Shown here piece after piece: positions 1 to 6,905 of a stretch of 10,507 bases of DNA. The position numbers were made by a program, and so were the translations under genes. The stretch is from assembly GCA_017552495.1 (NCBI GenBank), contig JAFZPW010000157.1, positions 1 through 10,507 of the forward strand, read 5' to 3'. Numbering within the stretch: the first letter of the stretch is position 1; every line of letters begins with the position of its first letter. The notes below the pieces were generated by a model. That model saw only the letters and a list, made by a program, of their open reading frames with translations, made no database searches and was not told the DNA's origin. Origin of the DNA: Clostridia bacterium. Its GTDB lineage: Bacteria; Bacillota; Clostridia; Oscillospirales; Butyricicoccaceae.

Positions 1-512
1 AAGAAGTTGATGAAGGGGACTTTGCCCTCCAGCGCGGCCAGATGCGCTACGGGAGACAGATCCATGACTTCCTGCGGATTGGTCTCGCACAGCATGGCAA
101 AGCCGGTCTGGCGGCAGGCATAGACATCGGAATGATCGCCGAAGATGTTCAGCGCGTGGGTGGAAACGGTACGGGCGGAAACATGGAAGACAGCAGGGAG
201 CTGCTCGGCTGCGATCTTATACATATTGGGGATCATCAGCAGCAGACCCTGAGAGGCCGTGTAGGTGGTAGTCATGGCACCGGTTCCCAGACTGCCGTGA
301 ACAGCGCCGGCCGCGCCGGCCTCAGACTGCATCTCCACCACCTTGACCCGGTTGCCGTAGATGTTCTTCAGACCGTTGGCAGACCACTGGTCAACAAGGT
401 CAGCCATGGGGCTGGAGGGGGTGATGGGGTAGATGGCCGCAACTTCGGTGAACGCATAAGAAACGTGCGCCGCAGCGTTGTTGCCATCCATGGATTTCAT
501 TTTTCTTGCCAT
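1..512 (-). CDS. nifJ: Pyruvate:ferredoxin (flavodoxin) oxidoreductase, N-terminal part (partial)
   Basis: This enzyme oxidatively decarboxylates pyruvate with coenzyme A to acetyl-CoA and CO2, passing electrons to ferredoxin or flavodoxin in the cytoplasm. Only the first 170 residues are present of a family that is usually about 1170-1200 residues; the rest lies beyond base 1. The reading frame shows the N-terminal thiamine-diphosphate (pyrimidine-binding) domain: YPITPSSPMADL at residues 28-39, MQSEAGAAGAVHGSLGTGAM at 61-80, SARTVSTHALNIFGDHSDVY at 112-131. T31, E64 and R114 fall at the numbers of the known substrate and cofactor residues of the Desulfovibrio africanus enzyme, so the start at 512 fits well. 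A strong ribosome site (AAAGGAGG, complement of about 522-529) precedes the ATG by about 9-10 bases. It is divergent from comM and has its own promoter at 570-598. Confidence 0.97.
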   Translation of the reverse strand, partial: MARKMKSMDGNNAAAHVSYAFTEVAAIYPITPSSPMADLVDQWSANGLKNIYGNRVKVVEMQSEAGAAGAVHGSLGTGAMTTTYTASQGLLLMIPNMYKIAAEQLPAVFHVSARTVSTHALNIFGDHSDVYACRQTGFAMLCETNPQEVMDLSPVAHLAALEGKVPFINF

Positions 513-541
513 AAATGGATTGCCTCCTTTTATATTTGCAA

Positions 542-563
542 TGGTTTGATCCCTATTAAACCA
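542..563 (-). promoter_or_regulatory. Inverted repeat at the 5' end of the nifJ leader
   Basis: Six-base arms TGGTTT (542-547) and AAACCA (558-563) flank a 10-base spacer. Because the predicted transcription start is close to 563, the transcript would begin with a small hairpin. It could stabilise the 5' end of the message or be an operator next to the promoter. The arms are AT-rich and short, so chance is possible. Confidence 0.3.
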
Positions 564-569
564 AACATA

Positions 570-598
570 ATTGTAGCAGGAAAAGCCGAAGATGTAAA
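570..598 (-). promoter_or_regulatory. Predicted vegetative sigma promoter of nifJ
   Basis: On the minus strand a TTTACA (-35, bases 593-598) and TACAAT (-10, bases 570-575) are separated by 17 bases, and the -10 is preceded by TGC (extended -10). Transcription would begin near base 563, giving a leader of about 50 bases before the nifJ start. Found by eye, not measured. Confidence 0.6.
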
Positions 599-710
599 CC
601 GCTTTTCGCAGAAAAACAAGTATTTTTTTTATCTTTTTTCAAGAAAACCACGAAAAGTTTCGGTTAACGCTTCCCGGGCGCTTTATGCCGCGCATAGTAG
701 GCTGCGGCAC

Positions 711-739
711 TTGCGCTTTTTGCGGTCTTTTGCTATACT
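711..739 (+). promoter_or_regulatory. Predicted promoter of comM
   Basis: TTGCGC (711-716) and TATACT (734-739) are separated by 17 bases, with TGC directly before the -10 (extended -10). A start near 746 would leave a leader of about 28 bases before the comM ATG at 774. The poor -35 match may be compensated by the extended -10. Confidence 0.55.
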
Positions 740-773
740 TTTTTACGAATTACAGCAAAGGCGGTATAGAGAA

Positions 774-2297
774 ATGGTTGCAAATATTCAATCTTGCGGC
801 ATCATGGGAATCGAGGGAAAGCAGGTGCTTTGCCAATGCGATCTCAGCGGCGGACTTCCGCAATTTGACGTGGTGGGTCTGCCGGACGCGGCGGTGCGGG
901 AATCCCGGGACAGAGTGCGCGCCGCCATCAAAAACTGCGGCTTTGCATTTCCACAGCGGCGGATTACCGTCAATCTGGCTCCGGGCGATCTGCGAAAAGA
1001 AGGACCGATCTATGACCTTCCCATTTTGATCGGCGTTTTGTGCGCTTCCGGACAGCTCCCGCAGCCTGCGGAGACATCCTGTTTTATCGGGGAACTGAGT
1101 TTGGAGGGGCGGCTTTGTCCGGCAGCGGGGATTCTTCCCATGGCGATGGCCGCTTATGCGGCAGGATGCAGGGAACTGTTTGTTCCCGCGCAAAACGCGG
1201 CGGAGGCCAGTGTTTGCAAAGGACTTACAGTATATCCCGTGCGCGACGTGCCCCAACTTGCCCGGCATCTGGAGGGCGAAGAGCCCATCTTGCCGCAGCC
1301 TGTTTATGTGTTTGAAACCCATCGGCCCGCGGGATTGGACTTTTCCGACGTAATGGGACAGGAGAGCGTCAAGCGAGCCTTGGAGATTGCGGCGGCTGGC
1401 TCTCATCATATCCTGATGATCGGTCCGCCCGGCAGCGGCAAAAGTATGCTGGCCAAACGCCTGCCTTCAATTCTGCCCGATTTGTCGCTGGAAGAATCAC
1501 TGGAAACCAGCAAGGTCTATTCCGTGGCTGGGATGCTGCGGGAGGATCAGCCGATGCTGCTGTCCCGGCCGTTTCGCAGCCCCCATCACACGGTCTCTCC
1601 CGTGGGCATGGCCGGTGGAGGCAGCGGACATACGCGTCCCGGCGAGATCTCGCTGGCGCATAACGGCGTGCTTTTTCTCGATGAGTTGCCCGAGTTTCGA
1701 AGCGAAACGGTGGAGGTGCTCCGTCAGCCGCTGGAGGACGGACAGGTGACCGTTTCCCGGATTTCTGGCACGCACACTTATCCCAGCCGCTTTATGCTGG
1801 TATGCGCTATGAATCCATGCAAATGCGGATATTTCGGCCATCCATCCGGAAGGTGTACCTGTTCAGAGCAAAGCATCCGTAACTATCGAAATCGGGTTTC
1901 CGGCCCGATGATGGATCGCATCGACCTGCACATTCCGGTTCCCAGCGTAGCCTATGAACAGTTAAAAGAGCGCCGTCCCGCAGAATCCTCTGAAGAGATC
2001 CGCAAACGGGTCAACGCCGCACGTCTGCGGCAAAAGGAACGTTATGCCGGAACCGGGATTCACTGCAACGCCCAGCTTGCGCCAGGCATGATGCGGGATT
2101 GCTGTCCGCTGACGGCGCAGGCGCAGCAGCTTTTGGCGGATGCATTTGATCGGTTGGGTCTTTCGGCCCGCTCGTATGACCGGATTCTCAAGGTCGCACG
2201 CACCATCGCCGACCTGGCGGGGGCAAATGTCATCGACGATCTCCATGTGGCTGAGGCCATCCAATACCGTTCGCTGGATCGAAATGTGCTACTGTAA
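774..2297 (+). CDS. comM: YifB/ComM family Mg-chelatase-like AAA+ ATPase
   Basis: This is a cytoplasmic AAA+ ATPase of the ComM/YifB family. The family member studied in Vibrio cholerae is a hexameric helicase that promotes branch migration in natural transformation; in Firmicutes the role is less clear. The 507-residue product has the usual family length. Residues 1-165 form the N-terminal ChlI-like (Lon S16-type) domain with GLPDAAVRESRDRVRAAI (35-52) and ITVNLAPGDLRKEG (64-77). The AAA+ core has Walker A GPPGSGKS (217-224), Walker B VLFLDELPEF (299-308), and MNPCKCGYFG followed by CTC (cysteines 349, 351, 361, 363, possibly zinc-binding). GPMMDRIDLHI (377-387) and SARSYDRILKVARTIADL (464-481) complete the sensor and C-terminal region. 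The open frame extends upstream to base 42, but that part is antisense to nifJ. The ATG at 774 is preceded by AAAGGCGG (757-764), a modest ribosome site, and starts at the family's usual N-terminus. Confidence 0.95.
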   Translation: MVANIQSCGIMGIEGKQVLCQCDLSGGLPQFDVVGLPDAAVRESRDRVRAAIKNCGFAFPQRRITVNLAPGDLRKEGPIYDLPILIGVLCASGQLPQPAETSCFIGELSLEGRLCPAAGILPMAMAAYAAGCRELFVPAQNAAEASVCKGLTVYPVRDVPQLARHLEGEEPILPQPVYVFETHRPAGLDFSDVMGQESVKRALEIAAAGSHHILMIGPPGSGKSMLAKRLPSILPDLSLEESLETSKVYSVAGMLREDQPMLLSRPFRSPHHTVSPVGMAGGGSGHTRPGEISLAHNGVLFLDELPEFRSETVEVLRQPLEDGQVTVSRISGTHTYPSRFMLVCAMNPCKCGYFGHPSGRCTCSEQSIRNYRNRVSGPMMDRIDLHIPVPSVAYEQLKERRPAESSEEIRKRVNAARLRQKERYAGTGIHCNAQLAPGMMRDCCPLTAQAQQLLADAFDRLGLSARSYDRILKVARTIADLAGANVIDDLHVAEAIQYRSLDRNVLL

Positions 2298-2591
2298 ATT
2301 TCGGCAATACACGGCGGCTTTTCTGAAATAATTACAAAATGTTTTCAACTTGAGAGAAGCGCCGAACTGTGGATAACCCTGTGGAAAATGTGGATAACCC
2401 ATGCAAAATCACAGTTTTTTTGTGCAAGAAACAGGAAAAACCAAGAAAATTATTGAAATAATTGGAAAAATGACTTGTTTTTTTACAACGCAAAGTTGTT
2501 TAGACTTTACAAACCGCCGATCAGGCAGTTACGGAAATCTTTTTTGGTTTTGGGCGCCTGACGGAATTGTTTTTCGTGAAAAATATCATGC
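2298..2591. other. AT-rich intergenic spacer between comM and pepF
   Basis: The two genes converge on this spacer. It holds a cluster of DnaA-box-like 9-mers (2368-2397) followed by an AT-rich stretch: bases 2401-2460 contain only 16 G or C. Within it lies a perfect 16-base AT palindrome (2448-2463, 7-base arms with a 2-base centre). I see no clear terminator directly after comM. A short open frame at 2401-2628 has no ribosome site and runs into the pepF terminator, so I do not count it as a gene. Confidence 0.7.
2368..2397 (+). other. Cluster of three DnaA-box-like 9-mers
   Basis: TGTGGATAA occurs at 2368-2376 and again at 2389-2397. Both are exact matches to the consensus DnaA box TTATCCACA read on the other strand. 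A one-mismatch copy, TGTGGAAAA, lies between them at 2380-2388. All three point the same way within 30 bases, and an AT-rich stretch follows immediately. Such packed arrays are typical of replication origins and of DnaA-regulated promoters, but no dnaA, dnaN, rpmH, gyrB or parAB is visible here. The motifs are seen directly; a role as origin, DnaA-titration site or regulatory site is inference. Confidence 0.55.
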
Positions 2592-2626
2592 AAACGGCGC
2601 TGCCTTGATAAAAGGCAGCGCCGTTT
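2592..2626 (-). terminator. Hairpin terminator downstream of pepF
   Basis: A perfect 15-base-pair stem (2592-2606 with 2612-2626) encloses a 5-base loop, starting 16 bases past the pepF stop codon. In the pepF direction the stem ends in GTTT, and a five-T run follows about eight bases later. It is therefore a strong hairpin with an imperfect U-tract. It may also stop transcripts from comM in the opposite direction. Confidence 0.7.
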
Positions 2627-2641
2627 GATGAGTATTTCGGA

Positions 2642-4441
2642 TTATGCCATCAGGTTTTCCATCTCGTCCATAAGCTGGCCAAAGAGGTCCAACGCCTGCT
2701 CCACGGGCTTGGGCGAGGCCATGTCCACGCCGGCGATCTTCAGCAGAGAAATGGGATCCATGCTGCTGCCAGAGGACAGGAATTTTTTATAATCGGCCAC
2801 GGCAGGCGCGCCTTCTTTCAGAATACGCATGGCAATGGCGATGGCCGCCGCAAAGCCGGTGGAATATTGGAAGACATAATAATCGTAATAGAAATGCGGA
2901 ATGCGAGCCCACTCCATGGCGATGCCCTCGTCCACCACGATATCGTCGCCGTAATAGAGCTTGTTGAGCTTGTGATATTCCGTGCAGAGGAAATCCGCCG
3001 TCAGCGCCTGACCGGATTCGGCGGCTTTGCCCATAATCAATTCAAATTCCGCGAACATGGTCTGGCGGTAAATGGTGGTGCGGAACTGCTCCAGGAAGTG
3101 ATTGATCAGATAAGCCCGTTGTTTCTTGTCGGTGGTCTTGTTCAAAAGATGCTGCATCATCAGCACTTCGTTGCAGATGGAGGCAACTTCCGCGACAAAA
3201 ATCACATAGTTCGAGGTGCACTGGGGCTGATACTTGCGGGAATGATAGCTGTGCAGCGCGTGGCCCATCTCATGGGCAAGGGTGAACTGGCTTTCCAGAT
3301 CGTCCTTATGGTTAAGCAGAACATAGGGATGGGGATCGCCGCCGGCGGAATAGGCGCCGCCTCGCTTGCCCTCGTTTTCATATACGTCGATCCAGCGATT
3401 GTCAAAGCCTTCTTTCAGGATCGAAACGTAATCGTCGCCCAAAACCTGAAGCGCATCCAGCACGTTTTGTTTGGCTTCTTCAAAGGTGACGGGTTGTGAA
3501 GCCTCGGCCACGATGGGGGTATAGAGATCGTACATATGCAACTCGCTGGCGCCCGTCAACTTCTTCCGCAAGGAAACATAGCGGTGCATCTTGTCCATAT
3601 TGTTGTGGACGGCATCAATCAGACTGTGATACACTGCCGCAGGAACTTCGGTCTGATCCAGCGCGGCCTCCAGCGTGGTGTCGTAATGCCGTGCGCGGGA
3701 AAAGAAGAGAAGCTGTTTAAACTGTGCGTCCAGCATGGAGGCCAGGGAATTGCGCCAAGCGTACAGCGTGCGATAAAAGCTTTCAAAGGCGGTCTTGCGA
3801 AGGGCGGCATCGTCGCCGCGGAGCAGAAAAATCAGGCTTTCCTGCGTCAGCGGATGGATCTCGCCCTTGCTGTCGGCGACAGAGGGAAACTTAAGATCGG
3901 CGTTGCGGAAACTGCTGGAAACGGTGCCGGGTGCGCTTGCCATCTCGCCGGCGGCTGCCAGAAGCGCCTCTTCCTCCTGCGAGAGGATGTGAGCCCGCAT
4001 ACGGCGGAGTTTTTCCAGCGGACGGCGATAGGTCAAAAGAGAGGGTTCTTCTTGGAAGAAACGCTCCAGCGTTTCATCTGGAATTGCAAGAAGTTCGGGC
4101 ACGGCAAAGGCAAACGCGCTTTCCACAGCCACGGCCAGCGATCCGGCCTTGCTGCGAAGATCCTGATAAAAACTGTTGCCCATGTCTTCGTCGCCCTTGC
4201 GGGAGGCGTAATTGAATAAACGTGTGAGCCGCAGCTCGATCTCGTCCTGCTCTTTGAAATATGCAAGAAGCTGGGCGGCGCTGCGGCCCAGTGTGCCGCG
4301 AACGGCGTTTGCCCGTGCGGGAACGGATTTCAGTGCTTCATATTCTTCGGTCCACGCCTGATCAGTGGGGAAGAGATCCTCCGTTGCCCAGGTGTTTTCC
4401 TTTTTTACTTCGTTGCGCTTGGGGATTCGGTTTTCTGCCAT
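2642..4441 (-). CDS. pepF: Oligoendopeptidase F (M3 family zinc metallopeptidase)
   Basis: PepF is a cytoplasmic zinc peptidase that cuts short peptides, roughly 7-17 residues, and helps turn over peptides inside the cell. The 599-residue product has the family's usual length of about 600. The N-terminal oligopeptidase-F domain (about residues 115-185) is followed by the M3 catalytic domain (about 205-585). The zinc site HEMGH is at 390-394, with glutamate 391 as the catalytic base. The likely third ligand is E418 in VAEVAS, 24 residues after the second histidine, as expected for M3 enzymes. GGAYSAGG (361-368) and the late FYYDYYVFQYSTGFAAA segment are also typical of PepF. There is no signal peptide. 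The start is well supported by AAGGAGG (complement of 4449-4455), seven bases before the ATG. It is divergent from the transporter gene and ends in its own hairpin terminator. Confidence 0.96.
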   Translation of the reverse strand: MAENRIPKRNEVKKENTWATEDLFPTDQAWTEEYEALKSVPARANAVRGTLGRSAAQLLAYFKEQDEIELRLTRLFNYASRKGDEDMGNSFYQDLRSKAGSLAVAVESAFAFAVPELLAIPDETLERFFQEEPSLLTYRRPLEKLRRMRAHILSQEEEALLAAAGEMASAPGTVSSSFRNADLKFPSVADSKGEIHPLTQESLIFLLRGDDAALRKTAFESFYRTLYAWRNSLASMLDAQFKQLLFFSRARHYDTTLEAALDQTEVPAAVYHSLIDAVHNNMDKMHRYVSLRKKLTGASELHMYDLYTPIVAEASQPVTFEEAKQNVLDALQVLGDDYVSILKEGFDNRWIDVYENEGKRGGAYSAGGDPHPYVLLNHKDDLESQFTLAHEMGHALHSYHSRKYQPQCTSNYVIFVAEVASICNEVLMMQHLLNKTTDKKQRAYLINHFLEQFRTTIYRQTMFAEFELIMGKAAESGQALTADFLCTEYHKLNKLYYGDDIVVDEGIAMEWARIPHFYYDYYVFQYSTGFAAAIAIAMRILKEGAPAVADYKKFLSSGSSMDPISLLKIAGVDMASPKPVEQALDLFGQLMDEMENLMA

Positions 4442-4496
4442 ATTGCTGCCTCCTTAGTGAAATGATTCCTCGTCGTTTTGTCAAAATACTGCTTAA

Positions 4497-4525
4497 ATTG
4501 TAGCACATCCCGCGCAAAGCTGCAA
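4497..4525 (-). promoter_or_regulatory. Predicted promoter of pepF
   Basis: On the minus strand TTGCAG (-35, 4520-4525) and TACAAT (-10, 4497-4502) are 17 bases apart, with TGC just before the -10. The start would lie near 4490, about 50 bases before the pepF ATG. It sits back to back with the transporter promoter without overlapping it. Confidence 0.6.
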
Positions 4526-4541
4526 GGTGTTGTTGGCCTAC

Positions 4542-4570
4542 TTGCCAAATCTTTGCGATTTTGCTATAAT
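4542..4570 (+). promoter_or_regulatory. Predicted promoter of the transporter-lgt operon
   Basis: TTGCCA (4542-4547) and a consensus TATAAT (4565-4570) are separated by 17 bases, and the -10 carries the TGC extension. Transcription from about 4577 would give a leader of about 32 bases. As no other promoter is obvious before lgt, this one probably drives the transporter, lgt-ASCH and the broken gene behind it. Confidence 0.65.
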
Positions 4571-4608
4571 ATAATAATGAAGAATTTTGCGTGGCAAAGA
4601 GGGATGAT

Positions 4609-5520
4609 ATGAGCAAAAAAATGCGCGGCAATCTGATGCTTCTGATTACGGCTCTGATCTGGGGCACGGCTTTTGTTGCCCAGAGCGCCGGAATGAATTA
4701 TGTGGAGCCATTTACCTATAACGGCGTGCGTACGCTCATCGGCGGGTTGGTGCTCATCCCGGTGATTTTGCTGTTTGACCGGCTGAAGCCGCGATCGCAG
4801 CGACCCACGCCGGAAGAAAAAAAGCGGATCAACCGCAATTCCGCCGTTGGCGGCGTATTTTGCGGGTTTTTACTGGCGGTGGCAAGTTCACTCCAGCAAT
4901 ACGGCATCAGCATGACAACGGCGGGGAAGGCCGGTTTTATCACGGCGCTCTACATCGTCATCGTTCCGTTGATGGGCGTCTTCATTCATAAGAAAATCCC
5001 AAAAATTATCTGGTTGTGCGTGGCCATCGCCGTGGCTGGCTTTTATCTCCTTTGCGTCAAAGAAGGATTCTCGGTTTCGCTGGGCGATCTGCTGGTGCTG
5101 TGCTGCGCGTTTTTCTTCTCTTTGCACATCATGTGCATCGACCACTTCGGCGCGAAAAACGTGGACGGCGTGCGGATGTCCTGTGTGCAATTTTTGGTGG
5201 CGGGTTTGCTTTGTATGATCCCTATGGCGATCTTTGAAACGCCCACCTGGGCGAATCTTTGGGCGGCACGCCTCACGATCCTGTATACCGGCGTCATGTC
5301 CTGCGGCGTTGCTTATACGCTGCAAATTTTAGGTCAGAGAGACACCGACCCCACCACGGCGACGTTGCTGATGAGTTTGGAATCCGTGTTTGCGGCACTG
5401 TCCGGATGGGTGGTTTTGCATGAATCGCTGTCGGTCAAGGAACTGTTGGGCTGCGTGTTGGTTTTTGCCGCAGTGATTCTGGCACAAATCCCGATTCCCG
5501 CTGTTAAGAAAAAGTTGTAA
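4609..5520 (+). CDS. EamA/DMT family drug/metabolite transporter
   Basis: This is an inner-membrane permease of the drug/metabolite transporter superfamily with two EamA repeats (about residues 8-148 and 157-294 of 303). About ten hydrophobic segments are visible, beginning with LMLLITALIWGTAFVAQ (9-25). The second repeat carries the typical ESVFAALSGWVVLHESLS signature (258-275). The charged loop between segments two and three (about 57-77) would be cytoplasmic. The substrate cannot be told from sequence; family members export amino acids, nucleotides or metabolites. I chose the ATG at 4609 because GAGGG lies five bases upstream and the protein then begins MSKKMRGN, a usual positive N-terminus. 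An in-frame GTG at 4591 is possible but less well placed. The stop is 29 bases before lgt, which implies co-transcription. Confidence 0.9.
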   Translation: MSKKMRGNLMLLITALIWGTAFVAQSAGMNYVEPFTYNGVRTLIGGLVLIPVILLFDRLKPRSQRPTPEEKKRINRNSAVGGVFCGFLLAVASSLQQYGISMTTAGKAGFITALYIVIVPLMGVFIHKKIPKIIWLCVAIAVAGFYLLCVKEGFSVSLGDLLVLCCAFFFSLHIMCIDHFGAKNVDGVRMSCVQFLVAGLLCMIPMAIFETPTWANLWAARLTILYTGVMSCGVAYTLQILGQRDTDPTTATLLMSLESVFAALSGWVVLHESLSVKELLGCVLVFAAVILAQIPIPAVKKKL

Positions 5521-5537
5521 AGTCATATAACTTTACA
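5516..5537 (+). repeat. Perfect inverted repeat between transporter gene and lgt
   Basis: Eight-base arms TGTAAAGT (5516-5523) and ACTTTACA (5530-5537) flank a six-base spacer. The left arm contains the stop codon of the transporter gene, and the right arm ends just before the lgt ribosome site. In RNA it forms a weak AT-rich hairpin that could affect lgt translation or processing between the two genes; as DNA it has the form of an operator. No U-run follows, so it is not a terminator. Confidence 0.45.
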
Positions 5538-5549
5538 GAAGGAGCGCGT

Positions 5550-6860
5550 ATGACAAACGAAATTTCCTTTCCCGGCCTGTTTGAAAAAACCTTCTCCGTC
5601 AACCGTGTGGCGTTTACACTGTTCGGGAAACCCATTATGTGGTATGGGGTGATCTTGGCGGCGGCATTTCTTTTGGCGGCGGCGTATGCGCTGCGCCGTG
5701 TGTCGCGATTTAATTGGGAAAAGGATCCCTTTTTGGATATGGTTCTGTGGGGACTGCCCGCAGGCGTCATCGGCTGCCGGATCTATTATGTCATCAATCA
5801 GTGGGACTATTATTGCGCCAATCCAAAAGAGATCATCGCCATTTGGAACGGCGGCCTTGGAATGTACGGCGGGATCATCGCCGCCGTGATTACCGTTGTG
5901 ATCTTCTGCAAGCGGCATAAGACCGATATTCTCAGCGCCGTTGATCTGACGGGAATGGGGTTTTGCATGGCGCAGTGCATCGGTCGCTGGGCCAACTTCA
6001 TCAACGCCGAGGCCCATGGCGGTGAGACCTCGCTGCCATGGGGCATGGTAATCAATGGCGCCGCGCCCGTTCATCCTACGTTTTTGTATGAATCCCTGTG
6101 GACGCTGGTGGGATTTTTGTTTTTGCACTGGTATTCCAAACGGCGAAAGTTCCGCGGTGAACTGGCGCTGATCTATGCCGGATGGTATGGGCTGATCCGC
6201 TTTTTACTGGAATTTTTACGTACCGACAGCCTGTATATCGGCCATACGGGACTCAAAGCGTCGCAGCTTTTGGGCGGCGCGTGCTTCGTTTTTTCCGCGG
6301 CGTTGCTGTTGTATTTTCACCTGACGAAAAAGTACCGGCCCATTGACCTGGCCACCGGCGCGCCGCGCCCTGCGGACGAGAGGGCTGCCTCTTGTGAGGA
6401 TCGCAAAATGACTGAAAACGCGGCCGCGCGTTTTTGGGAGGCGTTCCGGGAAAAAGCCGGTCTGCCGGAAGATACGCCCTATGAGGCGTGGGCCTTCGGT
6501 AGCGACCCCGACGGGCTGGCGGCGCTGGTGCTGTCGGGCGACAAGCGCGCCACGGCTTCGGCTTATCCGCTGTATGCGCTGGAAAACGAACCGCTGCCGC
6601 AGGCGGGGGATTACAGCGTCCTGCTGGATGGGGAAGGCCGCCCGCTTTGTGTGCTTCGGAATACGGATGTGCGCGTCGTTCCCTTTGACCGGGTGACAGA
6701 ACGGCACGCTTTTCTGGAGGGTGAAGGCGACAAAAGCCTAACCCATTGGCGGAGCGTCCATGAGGCATTTTTCACCCATGAGCTGAAAGCGGCGGGACTT
6801 GTGTTTGACCGCGCCATGCCGGTGATCTGCGAAACTTTTGAGGTTGTTTTTGCTGAATGA
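5550..6860 (+). CDS. lgt: Prolipoprotein diacylglyceryl transferase fused to a C-terminal ASCH domain
   Basis: Lgt moves diacylglycerol from phosphatidylglycerol to the lipobox cysteine of prelipoproteins, the first step of lipoprotein maturation in the cytoplasmic membrane. Residues 1-262 are a complete Lgt: GCRIYYV (75-81), IWNGGLGMYGG (98-108), GRWANFINAEAHGG (145-158), and YGLIRFLLEFLRTD (213-226), whose R217 and E221 match the essential R239/E243 of E. coli Lgt. The usual seven or so membrane segments are present. After a polar linker (262-290) the same frame continues into a YhfF-type ASCH domain (about 291-436) with YEAWAFGSDPDGLAALVLSG, a K332-x-x-T335 motif, and HAFLEGEGDKSLTHWRSVHEAFF (385-407). 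ASCH domains bind RNA or modified nucleosides. Lgt is normally about 260-290 residues, so 436 is unusual. An ATG at 6408 (residue 287) with GAGG 8 bases upstream could also yield a free 150-residue ASCH protein. The start at 5550 has the ribosome site AAGGAG (5539-5544). Confidence 0.93.
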   Translation: MTNEISFPGLFEKTFSVNRVAFTLFGKPIMWYGVILAAAFLLAAAYALRRVSRFNWEKDPFLDMVLWGLPAGVIGCRIYYVINQWDYYCANPKEIIAIWNGGLGMYGGIIAAVITVVIFCKRHKTDILSAVDLTGMGFCMAQCIGRWANFINAEAHGGETSLPWGMVINGAAPVHPTFLYESLWTLVGFLFLHWYSKRRKFRGELALIYAGWYGLIRFLLEFLRTDSLYIGHTGLKASQLLGGACFVFSAALLLYFHLTKKYRPIDLATGAPRPADERAASCEDRKMTENAAARFWEAFREKAGLPEDTPYEAWAFGSDPDGLAALVLSGDKRATASAYPLYALENEPLPQAGDYSVLLDGEGRPLCVLRNTDVRVVPFDRVTERHAFLEGEGDKSLTHWRSVHEAFFTHELKAAGLVFDRAMPVICETFEVVFAE

Positions 6861-6905
6861 GGCCGATTGCCTGCGTAGACGCGTGATTTTGAAAGGAAAA
6901 ACAAA

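Noticed and set aside
42..773. Long open frame that would extend ComM by 244 residues at the N-terminus
   Set aside because: It is antisense to the nifJ reading frame and unlike any ComM N-terminus; the ATG at 774 fits the family start and follows a promoter and ribosome-like site.
2401..2628. Open frame of 75 codons in the comM-pepF spacer
   Set aside because: No ribosome site, composition typical of AT-rich non-coding DNA, and it runs through the pepF terminator hairpin.
2867..4219. Two plus-strand open frames of 210 and 227 codons opposite pepF
   Set aside because: They overlap the well-supported metallopeptidase frame and show no domain or ribosome site.
4591..4608. GTG at 4591 as the transporter start
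   Set aside because: The ATG at 4609 has a better-placed GAGGG ribosome site and gives the usual short positive N-terminus; GTG remains a minor alternative.
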